Source: Gerris lacustris (taxonomy: Eukaryota > Arthropoda > Insecta > Hemiptera > Gerridae). From it: DNA of 64,000 bases. Shown piece by piece: positions 33,215-45,082 of this stretch. The translations under genes were made by a program, and so were the position numbers. Location: NCBI GenBank assembly GCA_951217055.1, contig OX578280.1, positions 9,798,271 through 9,862,270 of the forward strand, in the 5' to 3' direction. Under the pieces are notes generated by a model. It saw only the letters and a program-made list of their open reading frames with translations, made no database searches and was not told the DNA's origin. The first letter of the stretch is position 1, and every line of letters begins with the position of its first letter.

Positions 33215-34342
33215 TTAAAATATAGACTGCCCACCTCGCATCCCATCCACTTACTTCGTTGATTTTTATGATTTTACAAGTCAATATTGTCTAGTTTAAT
33301 TAATTGATTCCCCCGTTGTTTTAATCTGTCAAAATTGATTTTTTACATGGCTTAAAGTTTCAATTTAGCAAAAGTTAAAGAGCGCAGACGATTCAGATTA
33401 ACCTGGGGCCATCTGCGGGTTACTTTCGATAAAATATAAAAGTTTCATACAGATCAGATAAGTACTTTTGAAGCTATAGGTGTAAATAAATGTATGTTTG
33501 TGCGGATGTGGAAGAGAAACAAGTAGGCGCAAAAGATTGAAACTTATATGGGACCAACAATAGGCTAATCATGACCAACCATCCATTTCATTAAAATATG
33601 ACGTGTAGTTTTTAAGATATGTTGGTTCGCAAAAATTGAGCGACAGACAGACCGAGTGACAGACACGGAACCAAAAATTAAATCGGAGACCTAAATATTT
33701 TTCGTTCTTCAGAACGATCACATAGCTTCCGTTATAGTCCAGGAAATAGCGTGCAAAAAAGTGTCTGACTAACATCAAGCTAGAATTTTGTATACAAGTC
33801 AATCTTTTAGCGCCTTTTAAGAATATGTGGTCGGCTAAGTTCGTCTGCGGGACATAGCTTTAGCAATAGGCGTTTGAAAAAAAAAAAAAAAACGGTGGAG
33901 AGCGGCCAAGTCTCACCAATTATGATGGACAATGTGATTTTCATGATCCTGAGCACAGAATTAGTTACTAGACCAAAAATGAAGTCAATGTTATTTTCAC
34001 ACTTGATAGGTTAGTTATTCAAATATTACTAAAAATCATCGTGGCCACCTGTCAAGGAACAAACTAACATCAACTTGATTTTCGGTCTACTAACTACTTC
34101 TGTACTCAGGATCATGAAAATCAACTTTTCCACCATAATTGGTGTGACATGGCCGCTCTCCACCGATTTGTTTTCTTCAAACGCCTATTGCCAAGCTATG
34201 TACCGTAGACGAACTAAGCCGACCACATATTCTTAAAAGGCGCTAAAAGATTGACTTGTATACAAAATTCTAGCTTGACTTTAGTCAGACACTTTTTTGC
34301 ACGCTATCTCCTGGACTATTACCTTCTGTAAGCTCGGAAGTA
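33215..34342 (+). repeat. R1 repeat interrupted by a Harbinger MITE (block B)
   Basis: R1 is split at TTCCG/TTA exactly as in block A. The R1 head is more decayed here (TAGACTGCCCACCTCGC). Confidence 0.8.
33735..34318. mobile_element. PIF/Harbinger-type foldback MITE inside R1 (block B)
   Basis: TAGTCCAGGA start and CTCCTGGACTA end, flanked by TTA at 33,732-33,734 and 34,319-34,321. It lacks the extra terminal duplication seen in block A, so this copy keeps the ancestral right end. Confidence 0.88.
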
Positions 34343-34399
34343 AAAATAAAGTAAAAGCACTTTTTTGTAAACAAAATTGCACATAGATACGCATTTGTA

Positions 34400-34912
34400 C
34401 AGGGTGGGGCGTGGGAATCGGACATTTTTCTAATAATCAGAACTTGGGCAATTTTTTATATAAAATTAATTAAAAAACAGAAAGCTTAATGAATTCCTAA
34501 AACAGTGGGTCATGTATGAAAAATGACATCCTTCAAGTGATGACCAGTTTCATTAATGCAATGCTGGAGGCATTCACGAAAATTTTCTTATACTCTCTCC
34601 AACATTTATCTGTCGATTCCAGCGATCTTCTGACGAATTCCATTTTTCAATGCAACCAGTGTCCGAGGTTTTGATTCATACATATGTGCTTTTATATATC
34701 CCTATAAAAAGAAATCGCATGAATGAAGATAAATCTGGTGACCTAGGTGGCCACGGGACATCACCATGTCGTGAGATAAGGAGGACAGGGAACATGGGTC
34801 AGAAGAACGGCCATAGAAGTTCTGGCCGTATGAGCTGAGCCCCATCTAGTTGGAACCATCATGGACGTCCTACCACCGCATAAAAAATGTCCTATTCCCA
34901 CGCCCCATCCTG
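34400..34912 (-). mobile_element. Decayed mariner/IS630-like transposon fragment (block B)
   Basis: Counterpart of 15,240-15,753 with the same inverted ends and the same broken DDE-transposase remnants on the minus strand. Confidence 0.75.
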
Positions 34913-36114
34913 CATTAACGTAACATATACATGGATGAATTAAACGTACAGAATTAACGTGATATGTAATTACATAATGTAGGATGAACATACATAATAT
35001 GTACATTCCTATCACTTTCCAACATGTTGCTAGACTCAACACACTTTTAAAATTTACATTTTTCACGGCATTTAACAAATTTTAATTGGGCACAGGGCCA
35101 GCGAGAATATTAGTAAGAAGTAATTTGCGATATAAATTTCAATGTTAAGAGCTTCCAGTCACCATGGCGAACCTTCCGGATTACCCAGGGTTCCGGATTA
35201 ACGGGGTCCTACTGAATTTGAAGTAGAATAGTCGGAGACCCTTTTAGATAGACACATTTAATAGCTTTTTTATTTTTTTTATTTTTTAAAAAAGCACTCC
35301 AGACTTAAGGCTAAAAATAATTTTATTTTATTATTTCAACTTTAATCCTAAAAGTCAGGAAGTTTCCTATATACATTATTTTTTTTATTTATTTTTTATT
35401 CCAATAAATAGTTGAAGTAGCTTTGCGTAATTAATAATTTACTAAGGGGGGGGGGGGGGGGGCTGAGCAGTTTGCTTGGCACCTTGTTGCCTAACTATTG
35501 TTAGACGCTTTTTAAGAACTGTATTTCTTTTAAGGACGGTAGTTTTTTAAGGACGGTAGTTCTTTTAAGAAGGGTTCTTAAAAAAAGAACACTGGGTAAA
35601 TGACCTCTTGAGTAAAATAAATTGATTTTTTCAAACAAACCCTTAAGGCCCCCATCCCCATACACGGTCAAAATGTTTGCGCAAACATTTTTACCGTGTA
35701 GGCCTTAAGGGTTTATTTTAGTCAATAGGTGTCATTTACCCAGTGTTCTTTTTTTAAGAACCGTTCATTACCGTTCTTGACCGTGTATAGGACTGTTTCA
35801 TGTTTGCGCAAACATGATGTTTGACGCGGATGGCCAAAATTTGCCTGACATCATGTTTGCTCAGCATGTTTCATCGTGTATGGGGGCCTTTAAAATCAAA
35901 TTGTAATTGTTGTAATGGGTCCGTTTAATCTTGAGAGTTTCTTTTCAATCTACTTGTTATGGAACGCCGTTTTCTAATTATTTTTTTTTACTTTCCCCGT
36001 GCTAACAGGATGTATAATTGTCATTTTTTGAACAGTCTGGTTATTTGATTATAATTTCAATGGCACCTGGTTGTTTTCGTCTTAGTATACGATGACTAAA
36101 GCGTTGATTAGAGA
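34913..36114. other. Non-coding stretch with contracted 18-bp array and foldback (block B)
   Basis: Contains the 18-bp array reduced to about four units (35,510-35,580) and the inverted repeat around TTTGCGCAAACATTT (35,575-35,775). A poly-G run of about 20 lies at 35,444-35,462. Nothing coding. Confidence 0.7.
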
Positions 36115-37035
36115 TGTTAAATCATAATGGCCAGTTGGTCTAGCGGCTAAGGCCACGCAGCTGCGGAGCCAATTCTCCCACCGCTAGTGTAACTGCTGTG
36201 TATAATCTGGCTCGTATATTCGATCGAGTGGAACATGTTAAGTGTTCTAAGTATCGGATGGGAAATGCAACAGTTTGAAACTTGGTTGCTTATTATCCGA
36301 GATAAAGTCGTATCAGCTGAGAAAGGTTGTCTAACGAGACCCGTCTAAAAACAGACGGGAGACTCTTAGTCACTTATTTTACGACGAGTTGGGCATCTAT
36401 GTTTCGAAACTAGACCAAAGTTCGATCCTCTCTGTAGCCGAGAGGGCCTAGCCTCCCCGTTCTATTTCGGGAGAAACGGCATCACAGAAATAAACTTTTC
36501 TATCCCGAAAAAATCGTCCCGATCTCCCTCGTTTGCCGACGTCAAACGCGACTTTGGCCGTATTCTGTGTTGGCACGACGTCACGGAGAACAGAGCGCTG
36601 GACGGACCCTGCTATGGAGCCTATCCAATTCCAGTGTATATTGGTGCGTGCTCTGTCCGCTTCATTTATCATTTAGTCGCCTCTGCCAAAATTCGTCGGC
36701 GCTCCTCTGTGAGAGAAATGCTTTTAGAACCGGGTAGAGGAATGAGCCGGCACTGCAACTGTAACGAATCGTTCATTAGTATCTTTCTCTCTAAAGGAAT
36801 TTTTATGTATGAATGTCTATATTTATTATTTTTTTTGCAAATGAAAAAGAGTCGTTGTTTTTCGCTTGAACATTTTTTAGTTTTTATTTCGTTTTAGAAT
36901 GGCCATGTTTACGCCCTACATTATATTTAGAGTTGTCTAGAGCGGTGCCAATTATTATATTTTATAAAAAGGTGAAATTTCATTGTATAAATAATGAATA
37001 AAGATATATCTCTGCTGCTGTTGCGACTGGTTCTT
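36115..37035 (+). repeat. Conserved GC-balanced element with tRNA-like head and AATAAA tail (block B)
   Basis: Counterpart of 17,157-18,075. Nearly identical over its last 700-800 bp, with a handful of changes confined to the first 200 bp. Confidence 0.5.
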
Positions 37036-37276
37036 TTGTTAATCCTACATTACAACTATCATCGAATGTTTTAAAATTAATTAGTTCATATTTCTTACCG
37101 ACATTTTGTATTAATTACCTTTCAATTACACATTATATTATATTCATCATTTGATGGTTAACTTTGTACCATCAAAAAATGGAACAATCATCTGGGATCT
37201 GTGAACTTATTTTATTATTTATTTAATAATGGATCCCTCTTGTTATGTTTAATTTATTTGTTTAAAACCAAATATT

Positions 37277-37333
37277 ATGTCTGTATATATTATATAATGT
37301 ATGTGTCCATTATATAATATATACAGACATAAA
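37277..37333. repeat. Perfect 25-bp inverted repeat hairpin (block B)
   Basis: Identical in its arms to the block A hairpin at 18,318-18,374. Confidence 0.85.
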
Positions 37334-37690
37334 AAATTTAATTTCTGGAATGGATTAAGAATGGTCTAAAACGGATTTCCATTTAGAAAAGTTCAAAAAT
37401 TCGCATTACAAAAATATTGAAGCCATTGCAATAGCTTAATTATCTCCGTAAATTCGCTAAAAGGTATATTAATTTTCTTTTAATTATTTATGTTGTTTTA
37501 TAAACGACGATTACTAATAGATTACAAAAATTTCTATAGCAGAGAGAAGTGATTGCATTATTCACCTGGAAGCTACGTGAGTAATTGAGGTAATTTATAA
37601 TAAAATTATACTCGCGCCGCTGGCAAAAATCACCCCCGTGCGCATTATGATTGCATTTATTTCACTCGTATGCTTTTTTATGTATACACA

Positions 37691-37950
37691 AGCCTGAACT
37701 TTCCTCGTGTCCTATATAGTATACTTAAATTATTGTTGACTATTACAACCAATTATTATCAAATTTACTTAATTTTTCCTCGTTTTTTAAATCTGTCTTA
37801 ATTGTTTTGATTTTTTACACGAATTAAAGTATAAAACTAGCAAAATTTAAAGAGCATAGACAGTTGTAATTAATCTTGGGCTATCTGCGGGCTACTTTCG
37901 ACAAACCATCCGAATTAGGAGTATACTTTTAAAGATATTTGTGTAAAAAA
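37691..37950 (+). repeat. R1 fragment
   Basis: Decayed R1 head region (CTTTCCTCGTGTCC to GGGCTACTTTCGACAAACC), immediately beyond the end of the duplicated block. Confidence 0.6.
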
Positions 37951-37961
37951 TAGTTATTTAT

Positions 37962-38520
37962 GCACCTAGGGAGTAAAGTAAGCCATTATTCCCTGAGCGA
38001 AAAAGTTGGTTCTTGATGTTAAGCCGAAGGAACCACGGTCCCTAAATCCCGAGGCGCTGCCGAGGGAGATAATTATCGCGAGGGGAATAATGGCACTTTA
38101 CTCAAAAGGTAAATACAATATTTTATCTCCAGTAGGGAGCAAATACACATTTTCATCCGTTGCACAGTTTTTATTTATTATTTTAATAAATAACAATAAT
38201 TATTAGCACTTTTAATAGCAGATATAAGAGATTCAATATAAAAAACAAATCAGAATTGGAATTAAACTCAATTAGAAGGTTATTTAGATGCAGATTGTAA
38301 ACAAGGTCGTAAAAGCAGTGCCGCCAACCTGATTTCAACAACTTCATTACATTAGCCATTTATTTTCTACTATTTATGAAATAATTAAGTTGGCAAACCT
38401 TTTTTTTTGCCCTACTTATACTTTTTCTCTCTACTTTTGAGTTCAGGGATGAAAAGACTTACTTTAGTCCCTCTATACTAATCCAAAATCTTAACTTTTT
38501 CTCCCTACTAGAGATAAATA
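37962..38520 (+). mobile_element. R2 element, one half
   Basis: Starts TTATTTATGCACCTAGGGAG, runs through GAGCGAAAAAGTTGG and CCCGAGGCGCTGCCGAGG, then the shared AT-rich tail to TTTTTCTCCCTACTAGAG. The 66-codon frame at 38,006-38,206 is repeat-derived. Confidence 0.7.
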
Positions 38521-38790
38521 TATATTTGTGTGCAAGTGGACGAGAAAAAAATAAGCGTTGAAGGATGAAGCTTATATGGGACAAAAAAAAATGGACTAAT
38601 TATGATCTACTATGCAAATTAGATTAAAATCAGACGAGTAGTTAGTTCGCAAAAATTGAGCGACAGACTGACAGACAGACACAGAACCAAAAAAGTTTCT
38701 TATGTCTGAAACGTATTTCTCTCTGTAAAGAGGTTCGTATTTCTGAACGATCACATAGCTTCCGTTTCCTTTGGTAACCTTGGAAGCAAT
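38521..38790 (+). repeat. R1 fragment
   Basis: Contains the GAGCGACAGACTGACAGACAG run and the terminal GCTTCCG...GGAAGC hairpin in decayed form. Confidence 0.65.
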
Positions 38791-38892
38791 AACTTGCATT
38801 CCACCATCATTGTATACGAATATATAGTCTGTAAGATGTCTCACGGAATTTTATTAGGCCCAAGTTGTTCATATTTAAATTTCAAATCAAAC

Positions 38893-39937
38893 CAGTGGCG
38901 CACCCAGGATTTATTTTTGGGAGGGGCACAGATAAAAAAAAAATAAGGGGGGGGGGATGTAATGTGGGCTTAGCATAATCACAGACAATTATCAGTCTGG
39001 TTTTCTTTGTTCTTAAATTACTTCATATCAAAAGCGGATCCTGCCAATTTTGAAGGGGGGGCTCTTCTTTAGGGGGGTCCGGGGGTCCTCCCCCGGGAAA
39101 ATTTTTATAGTTTACGTTACTTGAAAACGTCTTTTTAGCCTATTCTAAGAGCATCTAAAATATTATTATATACAAATAAATTTAAGTTTTTTATGAACGG
39201 GACATGAAGACCGGGGTATTTTATTTGAACAAAATGATATACATACTAATCATATTTTATTATTAAAAGTTGTACATTATACAATTGATTAATGTTTTAT
39301 TTTAGTAGCCAGAAAAATAAATTGGTACATTTTAAAAATATTTTCGTTATGTGAATTAACAAAAAAAATAAAAAATAAAATAATAATAATAAAAAAATTC
39401 GTACGCCAATTGTTTTGAGTTTAACAGAAATTAGCTGATAGTATTAGGTTAAAAATAAACATAGTAGGGTATACAATAGTCCAGTCAATAAGTACAAAAA
39501 ATAGTCTTCCTTGCGAAAGGTCGGGTATCTGCAATTTTTAAAATCTTATTCTACAATTGAACCCGTTTCCAAATTCATTAATATTAATTATTCGATAATT
39601 ACAAACTATTCTAATGACTGCTACTAACTATGTCTCTTTAAACGCCAAAAAATATGTCGGGCTAAACTAGGTATATAATTTTTTTTTTTTTTTTTTTCAC
39701 TATCACTTTAACACGTGCTGCGAAATTGCATATTTAAATTTTACGTCTCTGGCTTTTAAACGCCAAAAAAAAAAAATCGGCATAAACTAGGTATATAATT
39801 ACTTATTTTTTAATTTTTTTTTTTTTACTATCACAACACTATTACTTTAACACGTGCTGCGGAATTGCATTCTTAAATTTTGGTCTGGCTTTGGGGGGGG
39901 CACGTGCCCCCCGTGCCCCCCCCTGGGTGCGCCACTG
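38893..39937. mobile_element. hAT-type element, 1,045 bp
   Basis: Ends CAGTGGCGCACCCAGG / CCTGGGTGCGCCACTG (16-bp inverted repeat) with the 8-bp direct repeat AATCAAAC (38,885-38,892 and 39,938-39,945). An internal segment of about 120 bp (TTTAAACGCCAAAAAA ... AACACGTGCTGCG) is tandemly duplicated at 39,630-39,870. No transposase frame. The fragment beside the gap (18,819-19,069) is the same family in reverse. Confidence 0.92.
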
Positions 39938-40024
39938 AATCAAACCATAATAATTATTAAAATATTAAATCTTTATAGAAAGCATACATATTTTAAAATT
40001 ATTATTAGTGCACAAGTTATCTTT

Positions 40025-40160
40025 TGCTTCCGAGCAAAAGATATCGAAGAAAGGTGACGGAAGCATTGTGTTCATTTTTGAGGACGAAAAATTTTAATGT
40101 CTCCAATTTGAAAAACTCCAAGATAGAAGGAACATTTTAGGTCTCGTGTCTGCCATTTTG
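40025..40160 (-). repeat. R1 fragment
   Basis: Short piece: GACGGAAGCATTGTG, GAGGACGAAAAATTTTAATG, then GGTCTCGTGTCTG. Confidence 0.5.
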
Positions 40161-40245
40161 TCGGTCTGTGTGTCCGCGACCTCCTGTCTAAAACGTGTGA
40201 CGATAACTTGAGTAAAAGTAGGCTGGTTTTGCCAATGCCTAGGAC

Positions 40246-40746
40246 CAGGGCCGGATATTGAATTTTCAGGCCCCCCCGCGAAAAACTCCAATGGGCCCCC
40301 AACCTACCCAGGCCAGCTCCAAAAAAAATACCGGCGTATTTTTTTTTTTAATGCAAATTTTTTACATTCACCTCATATTCAATTTCACCTCAGAAATGCA
40401 TAAAAGCGCTGTTTTGAGAGGTCATATTTTCAAAATTTTCCCATACCCCCCGCCATAAATCCGCCCACCAATATTTAACTAGACACGACACCCATGACTT
40501 ACTGTAAGGGACTGCAGTAAGCATCAGCATAAAATTTTCTAACGAAATACGTTCCAAAACAGTTGTTGTTACTTGGGAACGGATATTTTTTTGTTTATAG
40601 GTTGTACATTTTTTTAGGGAGGGGGGAGCTGCTTTGTTGAATAAGTAGTTCCCTTTATTGTTACCACTACGAATACCCCCCCCCCCCCCCAATCTAAACT
40701 GACTTAGAATGTGCCTCCCCAGACCTAGCCACTGGATACGCCACTG
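40246..40746. mobile_element. Composite hAT-type MITE
   Basis: Left end CAGGGCCGGATAT, right end CTGGATACGCCACTG: the two ends belong to different hAT subfamilies seen elsewhere in the window. The interior (ATTCACCTCATATTCAATTT...GCGCTGTTTTGAG) matches 19,200-19,731. No matching flanking duplication, consistent with one element inserted into another. Confidence 0.75.
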
Positions 40747-41220
40747 GTAGATTTATACATTTTTATTTTTTATATCTACATTAACTTACATTATCTTTAT
40801 ATATCATGTTGACATAACTTTTAACAGTTTCATCTAAAACATTACTTGATTTATTTTCTTTCCTGACAATTCTCCTGATGCAAGGAAAGAAAATAACTAA
40901 GAAAATAAATTAAGTTATGTTTTAGGAGATTTTGTTAAAGGTTGGTCTACTGTTATATGTTAATTTTTCATATTTATTGGAACTAAGTTGCTTATGCCAC
41001 GTTACAGCGCCTGGAGCCCGGGAGTGAATCCGAAAAACACCGTCACAAAACTGAAATCGACCCATGATGATAACTTGAGCCCTAAAGTTGACCCATGTGG
41101 AAAAGATGTTTATTTTAGCAATGCTCGCGTAAACGTTCAAATGTAAAATTGAAATTTTTGGAAGGGAAAAATTCTAACTTATTCTATTCAATGAGACATA
41201 CAACTTTTTTAAATATTTTT
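40747..41220. other. AT-rich non-coding stretch
   Basis: No coding exon or repeat identified; the short minus-strand frame at 40,922-41,140 resembles nothing I know. Confidence 0.5.
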
Positions 41221-41439
41221 TTTTACTTTAAATCAAATTATAATTATCAATAACTTCGGGAGACATACAGAGAAAAATATACCCCTCCCCCCCCCCCACC
41301 GGGAATCATTCTCCCGTATAGCTCCGTTGGTAAGAGCACCTGTAACGGATTAATAGGAGAACCCGTGGTTCGAGTCCCGGTGCGCGGGTCTATTTTCTCT
41401 GTATGTCTACCGTAGTTATTATTTTATTTAAAGTAAAAT
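41221..41439. mobile_element. Foldback element enclosing a tRNA-like sequence
   Basis: The left arm (41,221-41,280) and right arm (41,390-41,439) are inverted copies: TTTTACTTTAAAT... and AGACATACAGAGAAAA on the left, their complements on the right. The arms bracket the tRNA-like segment 41,313-41,389. Confidence 0.7.
41313..41389 (+). other. tRNA-like sequence (probable tRNA pseudogene or SINE head)
   Basis: A 77-nt segment with an A-box (TAGCTCCGTTGG), a D-stem GCTC/GAGC, an anticodon-like stem CCTGT/ATAGG with a nine-base loop, and a B-box (GTTCGAGTC). The acceptor arms CCCGTAT / GCGCGGG pair only partly, and the T-stem is poorly paired. Pol III promoter boxes look intact but the fold is degenerate, so I do not call a working tRNA. 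Confidence 0.45.
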
Positions 41440-41764
41440 TTAATCTTTCCGTAGTATGAATAGGTACTATCAAAAACTTAAAAAATAATACTGCCAAAAA
41501 ATATACTGCATGTATCTATCAAATAAATAAAAATGCAATTGAACTCCTCACAACAACAATATTATTCCGGGTGTCCTATAACTACTCCGCTTCCACATTA
41601 ACTTTTGCAATATTTCAAAAAAAATAAAATAAATGTTAAAGCTTATCCGAAAATAGGGTCTTAAATTTTTTTCGTTAGTCCTTTTTCAAGATACCTATTT
41701 TATCGTTTAGGTAAAATAAACAAGTAACGCGCGCTTCACGTAAGTACGTGGGGCGTTAATCGCC

Positions 41765-42471
41765 GGTTTCTGTACATTAGAGTTAAAATTATTGAGTATA
41801 ATATAATTCATTAATTTCAATAGTAATATTCTTTTTCTACTCTTCAAGACCTTTAAATTGATGTATAACATGTTATGGTAACTAATTCAATGTTTAGTCA
41901 CCCGCCATATTGGCCGCCATCTTGAAAATTTTAACAATTGCATATTCTTTTTCTACACTTCAAGACCTTTAAGTTGATGTATAACATGTCATAGTTACTA
42001 AAAACTTTTTTTATTCACCCGCCATATTAGCCGCCATCTTGAAACTTTTAAGTGTAAAATTTTAACAATTGCATATTCTTTTTCTACACTTCAAGACCTT
42101 TAAGTTGATGTATAACATGTCATAGTTACTAAAAACTTTTTTTATTCACCCGCCATATTAGCCGCCATCTTGAAACTTTTAAGTGTAAAACTTTAATCAT
42201 TGCATATTCTTTTTCTCCATTCCAAGACCTTTAAATTGATATATATAACATGTCATGGTGACTAAATACTTTTTTTTTAGTCGCCCGCCATATTGGCTGC
42301 CATCTTGAAAATATTAAGTGTGAAAAATCCAAAATGTGTCCAGTTGTCTCAAATGCCGAGATGCACCTGTGTGCCGAATTTCATGTTCCTAGTGAATTAA
42401 AACAAGCAACGGACAGACAGACAGAGCCGTTATATAAGGTTTCTTTTTGTACTTAGTACAGAAACCTAAAA
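41765..42471. mobile_element. Non-autonomous element with ~131-bp internal tandem repeats
   Basis: Terminal inverted repeat GGTTTCTGTAC / GTACAGAAACC. The interior has four units containing TTCAAGACCTTTAA and CCGCCATATT...GCCATCTTG; successive starts near 41,842, 41,958, 42,089 and 42,220 give spacings of 116, 131 and 131 bp. The right end carries the CAACGGACAGACAGACAG motif common to several families here. No transposase. Confidence 0.75.
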
Positions 42472-42511
42472 CTGAGCTGATTTAGTTATTGCGACCAGAT
42501 ATATTATTTAT

Positions 42512-43342
42512 CAGGGCCGCTGAGAGGATTTTTGGGCCCCTGGGCAAGTTAGCATCTGAACCCCTTTGAACAAACAACGACTGGGGGAGGAAAATCCTCC
42601 CCCGGAGAATTTTTTAAAATTGAAGTGCAAAGAGATGAGTTTTAAGAATTTCTTAGGGCAAGTTAGTCCTTACAGGAAAAGGTGTTTGTCGAGGGGACGA
42701 ATTTTGAAGTTTAGCTAAGGTGGGCAAAAAAACACAAATAATTAAGTGGTTTTGTTGCTGGCAAGCTTAAAAATTGCATTACAAGTAAAAAATGTAAAAT
42801 GTATTAATATCAGTTATTATGATTTGTCAGTTAGTTTCTCTCCTGTACATTGGCATTGATCATATTGAATAAGGTAAAAACATCACATAAATCTAAGTAA
42901 CTAAATGAAACAAAATAAATCAAACTTCCGTACTCATGACATAGGAAGAATTTTAAGTTCATCACAATCAGTGGCGTACCTGGGGCAGTGGGGGCCCCTC
43001 GCCAAATAAAATTGATAAGCAAAAAAAAGAAACATTTGCGTTCAGCACTGAATGGGGCCCCCTCACAAAAATATATGAGTATAATTCCAGTTTAGATTTA
43101 ATTATACTCTGCCCCCAGCGACATTGCGGTACAAAGATAGTAGTTTCATGTTTTTTATATTTGTCCCCTGGCACCGGGGACCCGCCCCCAATTCGGGCCC
43201 ATAGCTACGCCACTGATCACATTATCCTTCTTGCCTTTTTTGTTGTAAAAAAAAAAACCTTTTTCGCGTATCTCTGGCTGGGCCCCCCAGGACCGTGGGC
43301 CCCCCGCACCGCGGGGGCTGGCGGTAGCTATATCCGGCCCTG
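42512..43342. mobile_element. hAT-type element (CAGGGCCGC family) with a nested hAT MITE
   Basis: Left end CAGGGCCGCTGAGAGG as in 27,908, right end CCGGCCCTG. No flanking duplication, so the outer boundaries may belong to different insertions. It is interrupted by 42,969-43,215. Confidence 0.7.
42969..43215. mobile_element. Nested hAT-type MITE, 247 bp
   Basis: CAGTGGCGTACC ... GCTACGCCACTG, flanked by ATCACAAT (42,961-42,968) and ATCACATT (43,216-43,223), a 7-of-8 target duplication. Related to 4659-4892. Confidence 0.82.
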
Positions 43343-44289
43343 CCTAGGACGAGTTCGTTGGGCAACGATATCCACCCAAGCGTTCACACGCAACGCTCGC
43401 GTAAACGTGAACTTCAAATTTAAAATTGGAATTTTAGGTCGGGGGAAAAATCAAACTTCATCTATTTAATGAGACAAAAATTATTTTCAATTACAATTTT
43501 TTAGTAAAACCAATAGTGACACCGCTATGAATTGTTTAAGATCGCTAAAACTATTAATACTTCTTATTGTGGAGAGAACGTGGGGAGGGAGATAGTCGAG
43601 GGAAATAGGATGAGGGCTTGGTTCCCCCCACCTCTCTCTTTAACCTACCTCTTCAATAGCAGAGGGATCCTAGGAACCTCGAGACCAGGAGACCAGTCTT
43701 CATTCGCTATCTGTACACTATTGTATTCACTTCTGTGCACACGTTGTCGAACTTCTGTCAAACTATAGACTCCTACCGACTTTTTCTTTACGAATTTGAA
43801 CACTTTGAATATTGACATTGTTCTTTCCTTCGTTATATATTTTATTATACACCCGCATTTACATTATTTAAAATACTTTTAATAAAATATTACTATAAAG
43901 TAATATAACAATAAAGTACATGATAGGATGCGAGAAAGCTATGTGCCTCACTAATTGGCAGTCTATTTTTTATTATTGAGAAGACATAAGAAGCTCAAAA
44001 AAAGAAATGTTATGCCAATTTGAATTTGCCTCTGCCTCCAGTTTTTGCCCGGCCGCACATTGAGACGCAGGCAACGCAGGACAGGGCAGCACAGTTTTTT
44101 TCAACCGCAGGAATATTCAAGTCCGCGCGGATTTAGACGTCTTATCCACTAGCGTCGGGTAAGCCGCGTCTGGTTTAGTACTCCCCTGTGTCTCAATTCG
44201 TGCTGTTCCGTATATATCTGATTGAAAAAAAAAAATGTGCCGCCTGTAATGTGCGCCCGGGCTTAAAGTTACTATCACTTTTAATGTTT
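43343..44289. other. Non-coding stretch
   Basis: Includes an R1 tail fragment (43,905-43,980). The 78-codon frame at 43,532-43,768 and the 102-codon frame at 43,161-43,469 span element boundaries and are not supported as genes. Confidence 0.5.
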
Positions 44290-44860
44290 CGTTGGTAAAT
44301 ATTCAGACCATCCACATTTTATTAAAATCAGATGAGTACGTTTGAAGATATCTAAGTGTAAATAAATGTAATGTTTGTGCGCATGTTGAAGAGAAAAATA
44401 TGGGCGCAGAAAGATGAAACTTATATGGGACCAACAATGGGCTAATTATGACCTACCATACAAACTTCATTACAATGGGAACAGTGGCGTATTTACAGGG
44501 GGGCCGGACGGACCCAGAGCGGCAGATTTTAAAAGGCGGCAAAAAAGGAAAAAAAGTTTGTTTAGACGAGTAACAAATTGATGATGGATAAAAAACTGTG
44601 TTGCCAAAGTCAATACCTTCCGTATTACCGACCTTATAATTAAAATTTATATATTATGTTGTTCTGACAAAATTTGCCACAATGTAGGAGTCAAGAAAGT
44701 GCGTGCGTAGTGCAATTGTACGGTAATTGGCTAGTTGCGACTCTCCGCGCTGCCGCCTGGCGGCGCGGCGGGCGTTGCCGAATCTGCCCGAACAAATCTC
44801 AACGGGCAGGAAAGCTTCAAGGTAAACACTTTTGTACTGATTGAGTAGCTACTGAGCGAG

Positions 44861-45082
44861 TTGTCCAAACGAAAAAATGTATACGACGAACTTAGTTCAT
44901 TGTTTGATATTTTCGTTTCTGGATTTGACTGGGATGAAATAGCCATTTCGAAAAATGCCAAGAAACTATGTTCAAAATTTATTGATGATTTACCAGACGA
45001 AGAGAGTTTTACTATTGAATGTCTTTACTTTCTTAGTTTGTTTAAAAGTGTAGATGATGCCCCAAAACATTCGTCGGTCTGA
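44861..45082 (+). pseudogene. hAT transposase fragment, central region
   Basis: The frame reads SKRKNVYDELSSLFDIF, then SKNAKKLCSKFIDDLPDEES and FTIECLYFLSLFKS. The pattern (basic start, Y-x-x-L...F-x-F, a short helix, a D-D-L patch, then E-C/L-x-x-F) matches the region of hAT transposases between the catalytic core and the dimerisation domain, as I remember the family. No start codon context and no catalytic residues are present. It stops at 45,082, where foreign GC-rich sequence begins. Dead fragment. Confidence 0.6.

Larger units (their letters stand above)
19070..37576. repeat. Duplicated block B (right copy of the 18.5-kb segment)
   Basis: Collinear with 154-18,618. Block-specific insertions are 19,200-19,731, 23,393-23,628, 24,346-25,039 and 27,908-29,457. 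It lacks the A-specific elements at 4659, 8850 and 13,187. Beyond 37,576 the sequence continues into single-copy DNA. No supported host gene. Confidence 0.93.

Noticed and set aside
41313..41389. A functional tRNA gene
   Set aside because: Good promoter boxes, but a nine-base anticodon loop, weak T-stem and mismatched acceptor; placed in a foldback element. Recorded as tRNA-like only.
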